A stretch of 64,000 bases of DNA from an uncultured Bacteroidales bacterium. GTDB lineage: Bacteria; Bacteroidota; Bacteroidia; Bacteroidales; F082. The translations under genes were made by a program, and so were the position numbers. The notes under the pieces were generated by a model. It worked only from the letters and a program-made list of their open reading frames with translations, had not been told where the DNA came from and did not search any database. The stretch is from positions 1-64,000 of the forward strand of contig ONKQ01000033.1 of the NCBI GenBank assembly GCA_900318465.1, read 5' to 3'. How positions within the stretch are numbered: position 1 is the stretch's first letter; each line of letters begins with the position of its first letter. Positions 8,733 to 16,763 of this stretch are shown in pieces.

Positions 8733-10841
8733 TCACAATTGCACCTCAAATGCCCCCTCGCCGATGTTGACATAAGGCATACCCATTTCCTCGGCTTGCT
8801 TGATCCAACGCTCGGCCAAATAATGCGGAACAGAGCCATCGATGAGAAGCGTCTTGGCATCGTATCCGTTCACAATCAACTGTAAATCAGGTTTTTGTTT
8901 TCCTATAACAAGATAATAATCCACGGGTATGCGATACGGCAAGCTGTCAGTAACGGCAAAGGCATCGTCCCAAAGTGCCAACAGTTTTCCGTCAAAAGAG
9001 ACGAGGTTTTGCCGTTTGCAAAATGTTGGGGTTTCAAAATCTTCCTCCAAACCAACTACTTGCGGACGCAATGCGAGACTCCGTTTGGCCCAAGCGTCCT
9101 TCAGGCTATAGTCAACAGTGGACTCATCGGCCATCAAAGTGCTGTCGGCCAATAGGATATGTTGGTTTCCCGCAATAAAATCAACGGCTGTGTGCTTGCG
9201 GAGACTGTAAAAAGTCATACCCTTTTGATTGTCAGTAGAATAGATTCTCATTGTCAACGAAACCATGAAAAGTAGCAGTGCCGACAACGTTCCAATCAGC
9301 ATTTTTCGGTTCCTTGAAGCAAAAGCCACAAGCAGAAGAAGAATCGCAACAAGCAGCATAAAGAATTCAAACTCGTTGACATACAATCCTTTGAGGAGTG
9401 AGAAAGGCAAGCCATCGATGGTCAAGGCAATCCAATTCATTACATACACCATGCCCCAAACAAGTTGGCCTAACACCACATTGACAAACGGAATCCATGA
9501 CACCAACAGGAGCAACATGCCGCCCATGACCACAAGGAAAGAAATCGGGGTCATAAAGAGGTTGCTCAGCCAGAAATAGGAAGTGAACTGGTTGAAATAG
9601 AACAAGGTAAACGGAATCGTGGCAATCTGAGCGGCCAAGGCCACCGTCGTGATTTCCCATGCCTTATCGAGTATCTTGCTTTTCACATAGAACAGGTTGT
9701 AGAGGGGTTTTTGCAGCACCACGATGCCAATGACGGCGGCATACGACAGCTGAAAACCTACTTCAAACAAGTTGTTAGGGTTGATACAAAGCAAGATGAA
9801 CGCCGATGCCGCTATCGAATTGATAACGAACCCCTTGCGCCCTATCATCTCGCCGATAATGACGAAACTGATCATCATGGCAGAGCGCATAATCGACGGT
9901 GTGAGTCCAGCGATGAGGGCATAGAACCAAATGAGGGCAAGCAAAATACCATGTTTCAAGGTCTTGTGCCATTTCTTGCGTTTGAGGAAACCCAACAAGG
10001 CCGAGGCCACCAAATAGATGATGCCGACATGCATACCCGACACGCAAAGGATGTGCATCGAGCCAGCTGCGGCATATTTCTTTCGTACATGGTCGGCAAG
10101 GCTGTCGTCGTAGCCCAAAAGGATAGCCGCCGCCACGTCAAACTCGTCGCCGTGAAGTCCGCAACGTTGCAGCGAGGCCAACAAAATGTCCCGGAAATGA
10201 TAAGAAAATGCGTAAATCGGATTGGCCTTATTAATCTGCAAATCAATCCAATCGGTGTCTTTCAAGAAGGTTTGTCCCGTGATGCCTTTGCGGTGGAGAT
10301 AGGCACGATAGTCGAACTCGGCGGGGTTTTTCGGGCCTTGCACCTCCCCTACCGGCGCATCAATGGCGATGAGGTCGCCATAGCGTAACGCAAAAGCCTG
10401 GTCAGACTTTTGGAAATAGGCCATCACCTTACCCGTCACGGCCCTTGAAGGCAGGCTGTCGCCAAACTGCCACTCCAACTGAAGCGGCACACGAATGGTG
10501 TTCTCACACTCGGTGGGATAGTCGCAAACCCTTACCACATAGGTTCTTGCATCCGAATCATAGTTGCGGAAATAGTCCTTTTTCACCCAAGCCTCGTGCG
10601 AGCAGGTCAGTGCATAGCCACCGAGGAAGAGGTAGCAGCCCATGATAGTACCGAAAATCCAATTGAGACGAAGAGTCTTCACGGTGATGCTCATCGCCAC
10701 AGCCACACCAAACAAGGCCAACATTATGACAATCAAGGTAGACCAAGGCAATCGAAACGAAGCAAAAAAGGCAGCGCACCAAATACCCAATGCCATGGGA
10801 ATCAGCATTCTGACAAAGGGATATTTGCTCCAATCAGTCAT
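8733..10841 (-). CDS. comEC: ComEC/Rec2 family DNA-uptake channel protein
   Basis: A 702-residue polytopic inner-membrane protein. Two or three N-terminal membrane helices are followed by the DUF4131-like periplasmic part (VRVCDYPTECENTIR...). The competence domain contains LCVSGMHVGI and AGLTPSIMRSAMM, the hallmark motifs of ComEC. The C-terminal ~180 residues are short, with no metallo-beta-lactamase HxHxDH motif, as seen in many Bacteroidales homologues. The role is single-strand DNA transport in natural transformation. It overlaps no neighbour and lies 14 bases downstream of lpxB in the same direction. Confidence 0.9.
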   Translation of the reverse strand: MTDWSKYPFVRMLIPMALGIWCAAFFASFRLPWSTLIVIMLALFGVAVAMSITVKTLRLNWIFGTIMGCYLFLGGYALTCSHEAWVKKDYFRNYDSDARTYVVRVCDYPTECENTIRVPLQLEWQFGDSLPSRAVTGKVMAYFQKSDQAFALRYGDLIAIDAPVGEVQGPKNPAEFDYRAYLHRKGITGQTFLKDTDWIDLQINKANPIYAFSYHFRDILLASLQRCGLHGDEFDVAAAILLGYDDSLADHVRKKYAAAGSMHILCVSGMHVGIIYLVASALLGFLKRKKWHKTLKHGILLALIWFYALIAGLTPSIMRSAMMISFVIIGEMIGRKGFVINSIAASAFILLCINPNNLFEVGFQLSYAAVIGIVVLQKPLYNLFYVKSKILDKAWEITTVALAAQIATIPFTLFYFNQFTSYFWLSNLFMTPISFLVVMGGMLLLLVSWIPFVNVVLGQLVWGMVYVMNWIALTIDGLPFSLLKGLYVNEFEFFMLLVAILLLLVAFASRNRKMLIGTLSALLLFMVSLTMRIYSTDNQKGMTFYSLRKHTAVDFIAGNQHILLADSTLMADESTVDYSLKDAWAKRSLALRPQVVGLEEDFETPTFCKRQNLVSFDGKLLALWDDAFAVTDSLPYRIPVDYYLVIGKQKPDLQLIVNGYDAKTLLIDGSVPHYLAERWIKQAEEMGMPYVNIGEGAFEVQL

Positions 10842-10855
10842 CCTGAAAACTGCTT

Positions 10856-11986
10856 CTATACCTGATTTTTCCTCATAGCCGCCTTGTAAACGGCTTCAGC
10901 CGCCTTTTCAGAGGCACCTGCATTGCCGAGCCGCTCGCAAAGTTCGTCGTAATCCTCCAAAATCTGCCGCTGTCGTTTGCCGTTGCGTAAAACACTAGCC
11001 AAAGCCTTGGCAATATTGACCTTGTTCATCTCATTCTGAATCAACTCCTTAACCACCTCTTTGTCCATCACTAAATTGACCAACGAGATATACTTCACTT
11101 TAATGAGCCATTTGGCGATGAGGTAGCTGAGATAATTGGCCTTGTAGCACACCACCTCAGGCACCGTGAATAGCGCCGCCTCCAAAGTGGCCGTTCCAGA
11201 GGTGACCACCGCAGCACTGGAGTTTTGCAGCAATTCGTATGTCTGATCCTCGATAAGGAAAGCATCGGCATTGCCCATGAGGTTTTTGTAAAAGTCCTTC
11301 CCAATAGACGACAGACCAGCTATAACAAATTGGTATTCAGGAAAATCAGGAATAACTTTAAGCATTTCAGGCAACATACGCTTCACCTCTTGTTTGCGAC
11401 TGCCTGGCAGCAAGGCAATGATTTCGCGCTTTTCGCCGAGGCTGTTGCGACGCAGGAAAATGGAGCGGTTGGCCGTACCAAATTTCGCCAATTCGTCCAA
11501 TAGCGGGTTGCCGACGTAGGTCACATCGACACCATAGTTCTTATAAAACTCTTCCTCAAACGGGAAAATGACCAGCATCTTGTCGACCGTCTTCTTGATT
11601 TTCAAAACACGGCGACGTTTCCATGCCCACACCTGCGGCGAGATGTAATAAAGCACCTTGAAACCCTTCTCATGGGCAAAATCGGCAATGCGCAGGTTGA
11701 AACCTGGATAATCCACCAAGACAAGGACATCAGGCTGATATTCAAGAATATCCTTCTTGCATTGGGCGATATTGCGAAGCACCTTGCGCAAGTTGACCGC
11801 CACCTCCACGAAGCCCATGTAGGCCATCATACGGTAATGCTTCAACAAGTCAACGCCTTGCGCCTTCATCAAGTCGCCACCGCAGCCGCGAAACTCCGCC
11901 TTCTTGTCCTTTTTCTTGATTTCAGCAACAAGGTTGGAAGCGTGTAAATCGCCTGAAGCCTCTCCCGCTATGATATAGTATTTCAT
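10856..11986 (-). CDS. lpxB: Lipid-A-disaccharide synthase
   Basis: A 376-residue glycosyltransferase (GT19) that joins UDP-2,3-diacylglucosamine to lipid X to give the lipid A disaccharide at the inner membrane. Diagnostic motifs are IIAGEASGDLHA at the N-terminus, MGFVEV, LVDYPGFNLRIA, YYISPQVWAWK and LPGSRKQEV, plus SGTATLEAAL near the C-terminus. Normal length. Part of a minus-strand run with surE, the small membrane gene and comEC, with gaps of about 14 bases. Confidence 0.96.
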   Translation of the reverse strand: MKYYIIAGEASGDLHASNLVAEIKKKDKKAEFRGCGGDLMKAQGVDLLKHYRMMAYMGFVEVAVNLRKVLRNIAQCKKDILEYQPDVLVLVDYPGFNLRIADFAHEKGFKVLYYISPQVWAWKRRRVLKIKKTVDKMLVIFPFEEEFYKNYGVDVTYVGNPLLDELAKFGTANRSIFLRRNSLGEKREIIALLPGSRKQEVKRMLPEMLKVIPDFPEYQFVIAGLSSIGKDFYKNLMGNADAFLIEDQTYELLQNSSAAVVTSGTATLEAALFTVPEVVCYKANYLSYLIAKWLIKVKYISLVNLVMDKEVVKELIQNEMNKVNIAKALASVLRNGKRQRQILEDYDELCERLGNAGASEKAAEAVYKAAMRKNQV

Positions 11987-12000
11987 TGGTTCACAATTTA

Positions 12001-12255
12001 TTACACAAGAAATAACACTAATAGCATCCCCACGATAGTTACTGCAAGCACCCCGCGACCCATCTTGTCAAGTTTCCACTTCACAAGCATCATCCTGAAC
12101 AGTACAACCCCCGGAATGAAAGCCAAAAGATAAGGCGCACGGTTAGAAAACGCGCCCAACGACTCCCAATTGACAAGGCTCAACAAAAGGAAAAACAGCC
12201 CAAAAGAAGCCGCACCTGTCAACAATCCCAACCAAAAGTTATCCTTGATTTTCAT
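12001..12255 (-). CDS. Small membrane protein coupled to surE
   Basis: An 84-residue protein beginning MKIKDNFWLGLLTG. It has three predicted membrane helices (9-28, 40-58, 66-83) with short loops. The ATG at 12255 overlaps the surE stop (ATGA), and the stop lies 14 bases before lpxB. It is therefore part of a surE - membrane protein - lpxB - comEC transcription unit. No family is recognised beyond a conserved Bacteroidales small membrane protein. A role near the envelope is inferred from position only. Confidence 0.75.
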   Translation of the reverse strand: MKIKDNFWLGLLTGAASFGLFFLLLSLVNWESLGAFSNRAPYLLAFIPGVVLFRMMLVKWKLDKMGRGVLAVTIVGMLLVLFLV

Positions 12256-13037
12256 GGTTTTACATTTATAAGTTCGTAATTCTTCATCGGTTCGATGCAG
12301 TGGTGCGCCGTCCAGTCGAAGCAGGTGGGCACGAGCGAGGCATAGTTGTTTTGCAAGGCCCAAAGGTCGGTGTCGGGCGTGATGTCGTCGCTCTCGAAAG
12401 TGCCTTCGAGGTCGTAAAACTGCTCCCCGTTCTCGTCGTACTGCTCCTTGAAATACTCCACCCAGCGGCAGGCCGCCTGTCGGCACACCTTGATGCCCTT
12501 CAAAGGCTCCTCAGTGCGCTTGGGGAAGTTCACATTAAGGCAAACGCCCTTGGGCAGCCCATCTTTCAGCACTCGTTTCGTGATTTCGAGGATGGCTGTG
12601 TCCAAATGGTCGAAATCCGCATCGGGATTGAGGCTGAAAAGGCTAAAGCCGATGGCGTTCAATCCGTTCATGCAAGCCTCGATGACTGCACCAATCGTGC
12701 CAGAATAGACCACCGTCGTGGCAGCGTTCATCCCATGATTGATGCCCGAAACGACCAAATCCGGCGGCTCAGCCATCAGTTTCTGATAACCCAACTTCAC
12801 ACAATCTACGGGCGTACCGTTGCATCGGTACTCCTTGAAGCCCTTCTCCTCATGTACGAGGCGTACATACAGCCGCTCGCGAATGGTGCAGGAATGGCTT
12901 TTGGCCGACATCACCTCGTCCGTTGAGATGAGTACCACGTCGCCGAGCGTCCGCATCAGCGAAACAAGTTTGCGCAAACCTTTGGCCGCGTGGCCGTCAT
13001 CATTGGTAATCAATATCGAAGGGCGTTGAGAGAACAT
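12252..13037 (-). CDS. surE: 5'/3'-nucleotidase SurE
   Basis: A 261-residue metal-dependent nucleotidase acting on nucleoside monophosphates, implicated in stationary-phase survival. The N-terminal ILITNDDG motif binds the metal. The SGIN-HG motif (VVSGINHGMNAATTVVYSGTIGA) completes the active site. The ATG at 13037 is preferred over a GTG at 13049 because it has an AGGTGG-like purine stretch at a normal distance. The stop overlaps the next gene by four bases. Confidence 0.95.
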   Translation of the reverse strand: MFSQRPSILITNDDGHAAKGLRKLVSLMRTLGDVVLISTDEVMSAKSHSCTIRERLYVRLVHEEKGFKEYRCNGTPVDCVKLGYQKLMAEPPDLVVSGINHGMNAATTVVYSGTIGAVIEACMNGLNAIGFSLFSLNPDADFDHLDTAILEITKRVLKDGLPKGVCLNVNFPKRTEEPLKGIKVCRQAACRWVEYFKEQYDENGEQFYDLEGTFESDDITPDTDLWALQNNYASLVPTCFDWTAHHCIEPMKNYELINVKP

Positions 13038-13156
13038 TTCAGAAACCACCTATTTTATTTGACTGCAAATTTAGAAAAATTCTTTGTTTACTCATAATAT
13101 GATAGAAAAAAAGCGTCCTTGGAAAAAACACATTCATGCAACAGTCACCTCTTTTC

Positions 13157-13243
13157 AACACGAATTGCCATAAATGAGCCACGAATTATCCATTTAATTA
13201 TTTTTGAACAATTCGTGATAAATTACTGATAATTCGTGTTTAT
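13157..13243. repeat. AACACGAATT-family intergenic repeat, second copy
   Basis: It starts AACACGAATTGCCATAAATG and ends AATTCGTGTTTAT, matching the copy at 6789-6888 in both arms and in the internal CACGAATT. It fills most of the surE-maf gap, 9 bases from the maf stop, and can fold as a hairpin. Confidence 0.7.
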
Positions 13244-13251
13244 AAACCAAA

Positions 13252-13833
13252 TCAGAACTCCTTCAAGCACTGGTAAAGCTTTCGCGTAGGCAGGCCCATC
13301 ACATTGTAGAACGAGCCTTCCAATCCGCTGATGCCAACATAGCCAATCCACTCTTGGATGCCGTAGGCACCCGCCTTGTCGAAGGGTTTGCAATGCTCAA
13401 TGTAATAATCGATCTCGTCCTGTTCCAAGTCCGCAAAGGTCACATTGGAGCGCACCGCAAACGACTCTGTCCTATCCGCCGAGCGCACAGTGACGCCCGT
13501 CACTACATGATGCGTCTTGCCCGAAAGCATCTGCAACATACGGGCAGCGTCTTCCCTATCCTTCGGCTTGCCCAAAATCTCGCCTTCGCAAATGACGACT
13601 GTATCGGATGTAATCAACAGAAAACCGATTGGAAGTTCATCATCCTTGAACGCCAGCGACTTTTGCAGGCTCAAGAATTTCGGCACTTCGTCCAAGGGCA
13701 AATCTATTGGATAATCTTCTGGCGTTTCCTTGGTCAGAATCTCGAAATCCACGCCCATGCCACGCAGCAGTTCCTGCCGGCGCGGGGATTTGGAGGCTAG
13801 GATGATATGATATTTGTTTAGGTTGGAGAGCAT
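13252..13833 (-). CDS. maf: Maf family nucleoside triphosphate pyrophosphatase
   Basis: A 193-residue cytoplasmic enzyme that hydrolyses dTTP/UTP or modified nucleotides to the monophosphate. It has ILASKSPRRQELL at the N-terminus, ITSDTVVICEGEILGKPKD in the centre and KAGAYGIQEWIGYVGISGLEGSFYNVMGLP near the end, all Maf signatures. Length is typical. The gene has its own 214-base upstream gap towards surE on the 3' side and follows the ParE pair. Confidence 0.95.
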   Translation of the reverse strand: MLSNLNKYHIILASKSPRRQELLRGMGVDFEILTKETPEDYPIDLPLDEVPKFLSLQKSLAFKDDELPIGFLLITSDTVVICEGEILGKPKDREDAARMLQMLSGKTHHVVTGVTVRSADRTESFAVRSNVTFADLEQDEIDYYIEHCKPFDKAGAYGIQEWIGYVGISGLEGSFYNVMGLPTRKLYQCLKEF

Positions 13834-13855
13834 ATATTAATAAAGGTGCTATACA

Positions 13856-14161
13856 TCAAACTCTTTTGGATAACAATGATGGCAATTTCTTTTCACCCCT
13901 CCGATTATCCCAAATTGCAATTATCCTAATCTCTTTATCAGCAACAAGATAGAAAACCCTATTGTGCCATGAATGTAAGACTCGGAAAGGAACGTACCTA
14001 TCATCCTTAGTGCCAAGAAATGGATTGGCTGACAAAGAGTCTACCCTATTAATTATGTCTTCGACAACCTTATCAGCCACTTTCTGTCCAAACATTTCTG
14101 ACACCTTCTCGCCTATCAAAGCCAGTTCTTCAAGGGCCAAGTCATGCCAGATGAGTTTCAT
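13856..14161 (-). CDS. RelE/ParE family toxin
   Basis: A 101-residue protein (MKLIWHDLALEELALIGE) with the ParE fold pattern: N-terminal helix pair, then RVLHSWHNRVFYLVADKEIRIIAIWDNRRG, the usual strand-turn-strand end. It overlaps the upstream antitoxin gene by 20 bases, as is usual in type II modules. The target cannot be decided from sequence (gyrase for ParE, ribosome-bound mRNA for RelE). The D-N-R-R end favours ParE-like. Confidence 0.85.
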   Translation of the reverse strand: MKLIWHDLALEELALIGEKVSEMFGQKVADKVVEDIINRVDSLSANPFLGTKDDRYVPFRVLHSWHNRVFYLVADKEIRIIAIWDNRRGEKKLPSLLSKRV

Positions 14162-14402
14162 ACCGATGCAGTCTTGACATTACTCTATCATAAACCTCTT
14201 CGTGGGGAATGCAAACCGAAGGGTCATTCTCCATTTCAGCAGCGCGACGTTTCAATTCCTTCAGTTCATCTTCAACCGACATATCCGAAACGCTATCAGG
14301 CATCACCAACGACAAAGCGTAAGAATAAATCAACTCTGTCAGTTCCTCTTTGGAATAATAGCCACATGACGGCAATTCAATGTCTATTTTTACGGTATCC
14401 AT
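14142..14402 (-). CDS. Antitoxin of the ParE-like pair
   Basis: An 86-residue protein beginning MDTVKIDIELPSC. It is acidic and mostly helical, with an N-terminal strand that may be ribbon-helix-helix-like. The start at 14402 is chosen over an upstream in-frame start because a -7-like box (TATTTTTG on the minus strand, 14420-14427) lies just 5' of it. The toxin start lies inside its 3' end. Family assignment rests on position and size. Confidence 0.75.
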   Translation of the reverse strand: MDTVKIDIELPSCGYYSKEELTELIYSYALSLVMPDSVSDMSVEDELKELKRRAAEMENDPSVCIPHEEVYDRVMSRLHRYETHLA

Positions 14403-14451
14403 CAGATTATTATTTGCTGCAAAAATACAAACTTTTCCCGAAACCACCCAT

Positions 14452-14491
14452 AAAAAACGAATAGCGGAGACGATTGGGCTCCGCTATTCGT
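14452..14491 (-). terminator. Strong hairpin terminator
   Basis: A 13-bp perfect stem (ACGAATAGCGGAG at 14457-14469 with CTCCGCTATTCGT at 14479-14491) and a 9-base loop, followed on the minus strand by six Ts. It abuts the stop of the gene at 14492-14749. Confidence 0.9.
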
Positions 14492-14749
14492 TCAATTTGT
14501 TAAACTTTGCCAATCATGATTCCCACCACGTGGGCAAGGTCCTCGTCTAAGTTTACTTTTTGCAGCCTCTTTGGATGGATCTTTGTATGTTCCAGACGCT
14601 TTTCTAATCCATTTAAACAACAAGGGATCATCATAATAATAAACTGGCACAATTGCTCCACATTTAGAACATTGCCACAAATCTTTACATAAATATTCAT
14701 CTAATTTTTCATCAATGCTCTTTGTCATAATTTCATCACTATTTATCAT
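14492..14749 (-). CDS. Small protein with a zinc-ribbon-like Cys pattern
   Basis: An 85-residue protein (or 78 from the ATG at 14728). It contains WQCSKCGAIVPVYYYDD and, about 40 residues later, RRGPCPRGGNHDW, giving Cys-x2-Cys ... Cys ... His ligands that could bind zinc. It is followed directly by a strong terminator. I do not recognise the family. It stands between a ParE-type pair and a structured RNA candidate. Confidence 0.6.
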   Translation of the reverse strand: MINSDEIMTKSIDEKLDEYLCKDLWQCSKCGAIVPVYYYDDPLLFKWIRKASGTYKDPSKEAAKSKLRRGPCPRGGNHDWQSLTN

Positions 14750-14793
14750 TTAAGTTCGTTATTTATAAATGCTATATATTTTGACATACACAC

Positions 14794-14975
14794 AAAAAAA
14801 GCGTGGCACTATTTCGCTTTCATCGGATTTCTTGAGGTCTTCGACTACCTAATCCTCCCAATTACAACTATACAGCCCACGCCTTTTGGCGGGAGCGCCG
14901 TTGCTTTACTCTGGGAGGATTTTGAAAGTGTCGAAGTTTCAAGAAATCCCGAATAAAACTACTTCGCTTTTTCCT
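14794..14975 (-). ncRNA. Structured RNA candidate, rod-like, unassigned
   Basis: The 297-base gap 14750-15046 holds no reading frame but a long nested inverted structure. TTTCTTGA-type arms GGATTTCTTGA/TCAAGAAATCC (14825-14835 and 14939-14949), inner TCTTCGAC/GTCGAAG, then AATCCTCCCA/TGGGAGGATT, and a GC-rich apical region with GCGCC. On the minus strand it ends with AAAGCG/CGCTTT and seven Ts (14800-14794), a terminator. Rod shape and length (~180 nt) recall 6S-like RNAs, but a better 6S candidate lies at 25642. It could also be a Bacteroidales-1-type RNA or a degenerate MITE. No clear -7 box was found upstream. Confidence 0.5.
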
Positions 14976-15046
14976 ATTCTATGATGTGCATATCGCTTGA
15001 AGCGTTATCTCATAGGCCAATGTTTTGGTTTATAATCAGTTAATCT

Positions 15047-15397
15047 TCAGTCTTTATATTCATCAATTAGTTGGTCTATTACTGGTTTGAGTTCCGGGAT
15101 GTCAGTTTGAATTGTTTCCCACAATTGGTCAGGGCGAATCTTATAGTAACCATGCACCAATACATGACGCATCCGCTCAATATCATCCCAATTGACCTCA
15201 TCATGAGAACTTCTATACTCCTTTGTCAGCATATAAACCGCTTCGCCTATGATTTCTATGTGCTTTACATAACCATAGAAAATGATGGGATCGGACACCA
15301 CTTCTTCCAAAGTATGCGTGTCTTTTCGCTCCATCAACACATTTATCGCGCTCTGAATATGAAGCAAACGTTCTTTATCTCTAATTCTCTCTCTCAT
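15047..15397 (-). CDS. hepT: HepT-like (DUF86) HEPN ribonuclease toxin
   Basis: A 116-residue all-helical protein with the HEPN motif R77-x4-H82-x-Y84 (RHVLVHGYY), which is the R-x4-6-H catalytic signature of HepT toxins. The upstream gene encodes the nucleotidyltransferase partner and overlaps it by 17 bases. In characterised pairs MntA adds AMP to the HepT tyrosine of this motif and silences it; the tyrosine is present here. Confidence 0.85.
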   Translation of the reverse strand: MRERIRDKERLLHIQSAINVLMERKDTHTLEEVVSDPIIFYGYVKHIEIIGEAVYMLTKEYRSSHDEVNWDDIERMRHVLVHGYYKIRPDQLWETIQTDIPELKPVIDQLIDEYKD

Positions 15398-15686
15398 AAA
15401 TCAGTATCTTATCGCGATTGGCAGTCTCTTCAGCAAAGGGAAGCAGACATCCCTCCTCTACAAGATCAACTTTCCGATGAAGGATTTTTTCAAGCACACC
15501 CATTAGATGAGAAATGTAAAGAAGCGAGATTTTTGCATCATTATCATACCTGACAAGGATGTCAATGTCGCTCTCTGCCGTTTCCTCACCCCGTGAAAAG
15601 GAGCCAAACAGCCACGCTTTTTCAACAGGTACCGTCCTGAAGAAATCCGCTGTCTTTTTTGCTATTTGCTTGCTGTCCAAATCCAT
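15381..15686 (-). CDS. mntA: MntA-like nucleotidyltransferase antitoxin
   Basis: A 101-residue minimal nucleotidyltransferase with LFGSFSRGE at residues 26-34 and SDIDILV at 39-45, the GSx10DxD motif that binds metal and ATP. It partners the HepT-like gene downstream (17-base overlap). Role: AMPylation-based neutralisation of HepT, inferred from known pairs. Confidence 0.85.
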   Translation of the reverse strand: MDLDSKQIAKKTADFFRTVPVEKAWLFGSFSRGEETAESDIDILVRYDNDAKISLLYISHLMGVLEKILHRKVDLVEEGCLLPFAEETANRDKILIYEREN

Positions 15687-15710
15687 ATTAAATAGGTGTG
15701 CTCAAAATAA

Positions 15711-16658
15711 TCACAGCAACTTCTTCTTCAACGTCTCAATCATGTCGACCGTCATCTTGTCGAGGTCGTACTTGGGATTCCAGCCCCACTCGGCGCGGGC
15801 GCAGCTGTCATCCATCTTGTTCGGCCAGCTGTCGGCGATGGCCTGACGGATCGGGTCGAACTTGTACTCCATCTCGAAGTTAGGATAGTACTTCTTGATG
15901 GCGTTGTAGATAATCTCCGGGTCGAAGCTCATGGCCGTCACGTTGAATGAGTTGCGGTGCACCAGCTTGGTCGGGTCGGCCTCCATGATGTCGACCATGG
16001 CATCCAAAGCGTCGGGCATGTACATCATATCCATGTAGGTGCCTTTGCTGATGGGGCAGTAAAACTTCTCGCCCTTCACGGCAGCGTAGTAAATCTCCAC
16101 GGCATAATCGGTGGTGCCGCCGCCAGGCAAAGTCAGGTTGCTGATGAGGCCTGGGAAACGGACGCTGCGGGTGTCCACACCAAAGCGGGTGAAGTAATAG
16201 TCGCTCAGCAGTTCGCCCGTGACCTTGGTCACGCCGTAAATCGTGTTCGGGCGTTGGATGGTGTCTTGAGGCGTGTTGTCGTGCGGTGTGCTGGCACCGA
16301 AAGCACCAATGGATGAAGGCGTGAAAACGGCGCAGTTGAAGATACGGGCCGTTTCAAGGCAGTTCACCAACGAACCGATGCCGACATTCCAACCCAACAT
16401 GGGGTTCTTTTCAGCCGTGGCCGAAAGGATGGCGGCGAGGTTATAAATCGTGTCGATGTTGTAGCGTTTCACCACGTCCACGATTTGCATGATTTGCGTC
16501 GAGTCGATTCTTTCAAAAGGACCGGTCTCGGCAATTTCACCGGTCAAAGGGCGAAGGTCCGAGGCCACCACATTCTCGTTTCCGTATGTGGCACGGAGCT
16601 TCTTCACCAATTCTGTTCCGATCTGTCCGCCGGAACCAACAATAAGTATTCTTTTCAT
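15711..16658 (-). CDS. tdh: L-threonine 3-dehydrogenase, short-chain/epimerase type
   Basis: A 315-residue NAD-dependent enzyme of the extended SDR family. It has the Rossmann motif ILIVGSGGQIGTEL at the start, the Y-x3-K pair in YGVTKVTGE and FPGLIS, plus the C-terminal WGWNPKYDLDKM typical of SDR-type threonine dehydrogenases. It oxidises L-threonine to 2-amino-3-ketobutyrate, which the neighbouring kbl product cleaves to glycine and acetyl-CoA. The start at 16658 (MKRILIVG) is chosen because the longer frame runs into repeat sequence. It lies 105 bases downstream of kbl with a repeat in the gap. Confidence 0.92.
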   Translation of the reverse strand: MKRILIVGSGGQIGTELVKKLRATYGNENVVASDLRPLTGEIAETGPFERIDSTQIMQIVDVVKRYNIDTIYNLAAILSATAEKNPMLGWNVGIGSLVNCLETARIFNCAVFTPSSIGAFGASTPHDNTPQDTIQRPNTIYGVTKVTGELLSDYYFTRFGVDTRSVRFPGLISNLTLPGGGTTDYAVEIYYAAVKGEKFYCPISKGTYMDMMYMPDALDAMVDIMEADPTKLVHRNSFNVTAMSFDPEIIYNAIKKYYPNFEMEYKFDPIRQAIADSWPNKMDDSCARAEWGWNPKYDLDKMTVDMIETLKKKLL

Positions 16659-16679
16659 TGTTATATCCTTGTTTAATTC

Positions 16680-16763
16680 GGAATGTTGAATGCGGAATGC
16701 GGAATATCGCGATGCGACGCTGGACATTGCCCCTATTCAGCATTCCGCATTCCTAATTCCGCA
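16680..16763. repeat. GCGGAAT-type inverted repeat between kbl and tdh
   Basis: Repeated GAATGCGGAAT units on the left and ATTCCGCATTCCTAATTCCGC on the right enclose a core with ATCGCGATGCGACG. The same core recurs inside the 43411-43498 element. It could form a hairpin between the two co-directional genes. Confidence 0.65.

Noticed and set aside
8733..9260. C-terminal metallo-beta-lactamase domain in ComEC
   Set aside because: No HxHxDH motif is visible in the last ~180 residues, so the domain was not annotated.
14794..14975. Signal recognition particle RNA or tmRNA
   Set aside because: The GGAAG-type SRP apical motif and the alanine tRNA-like ends of tmRNA are absent.
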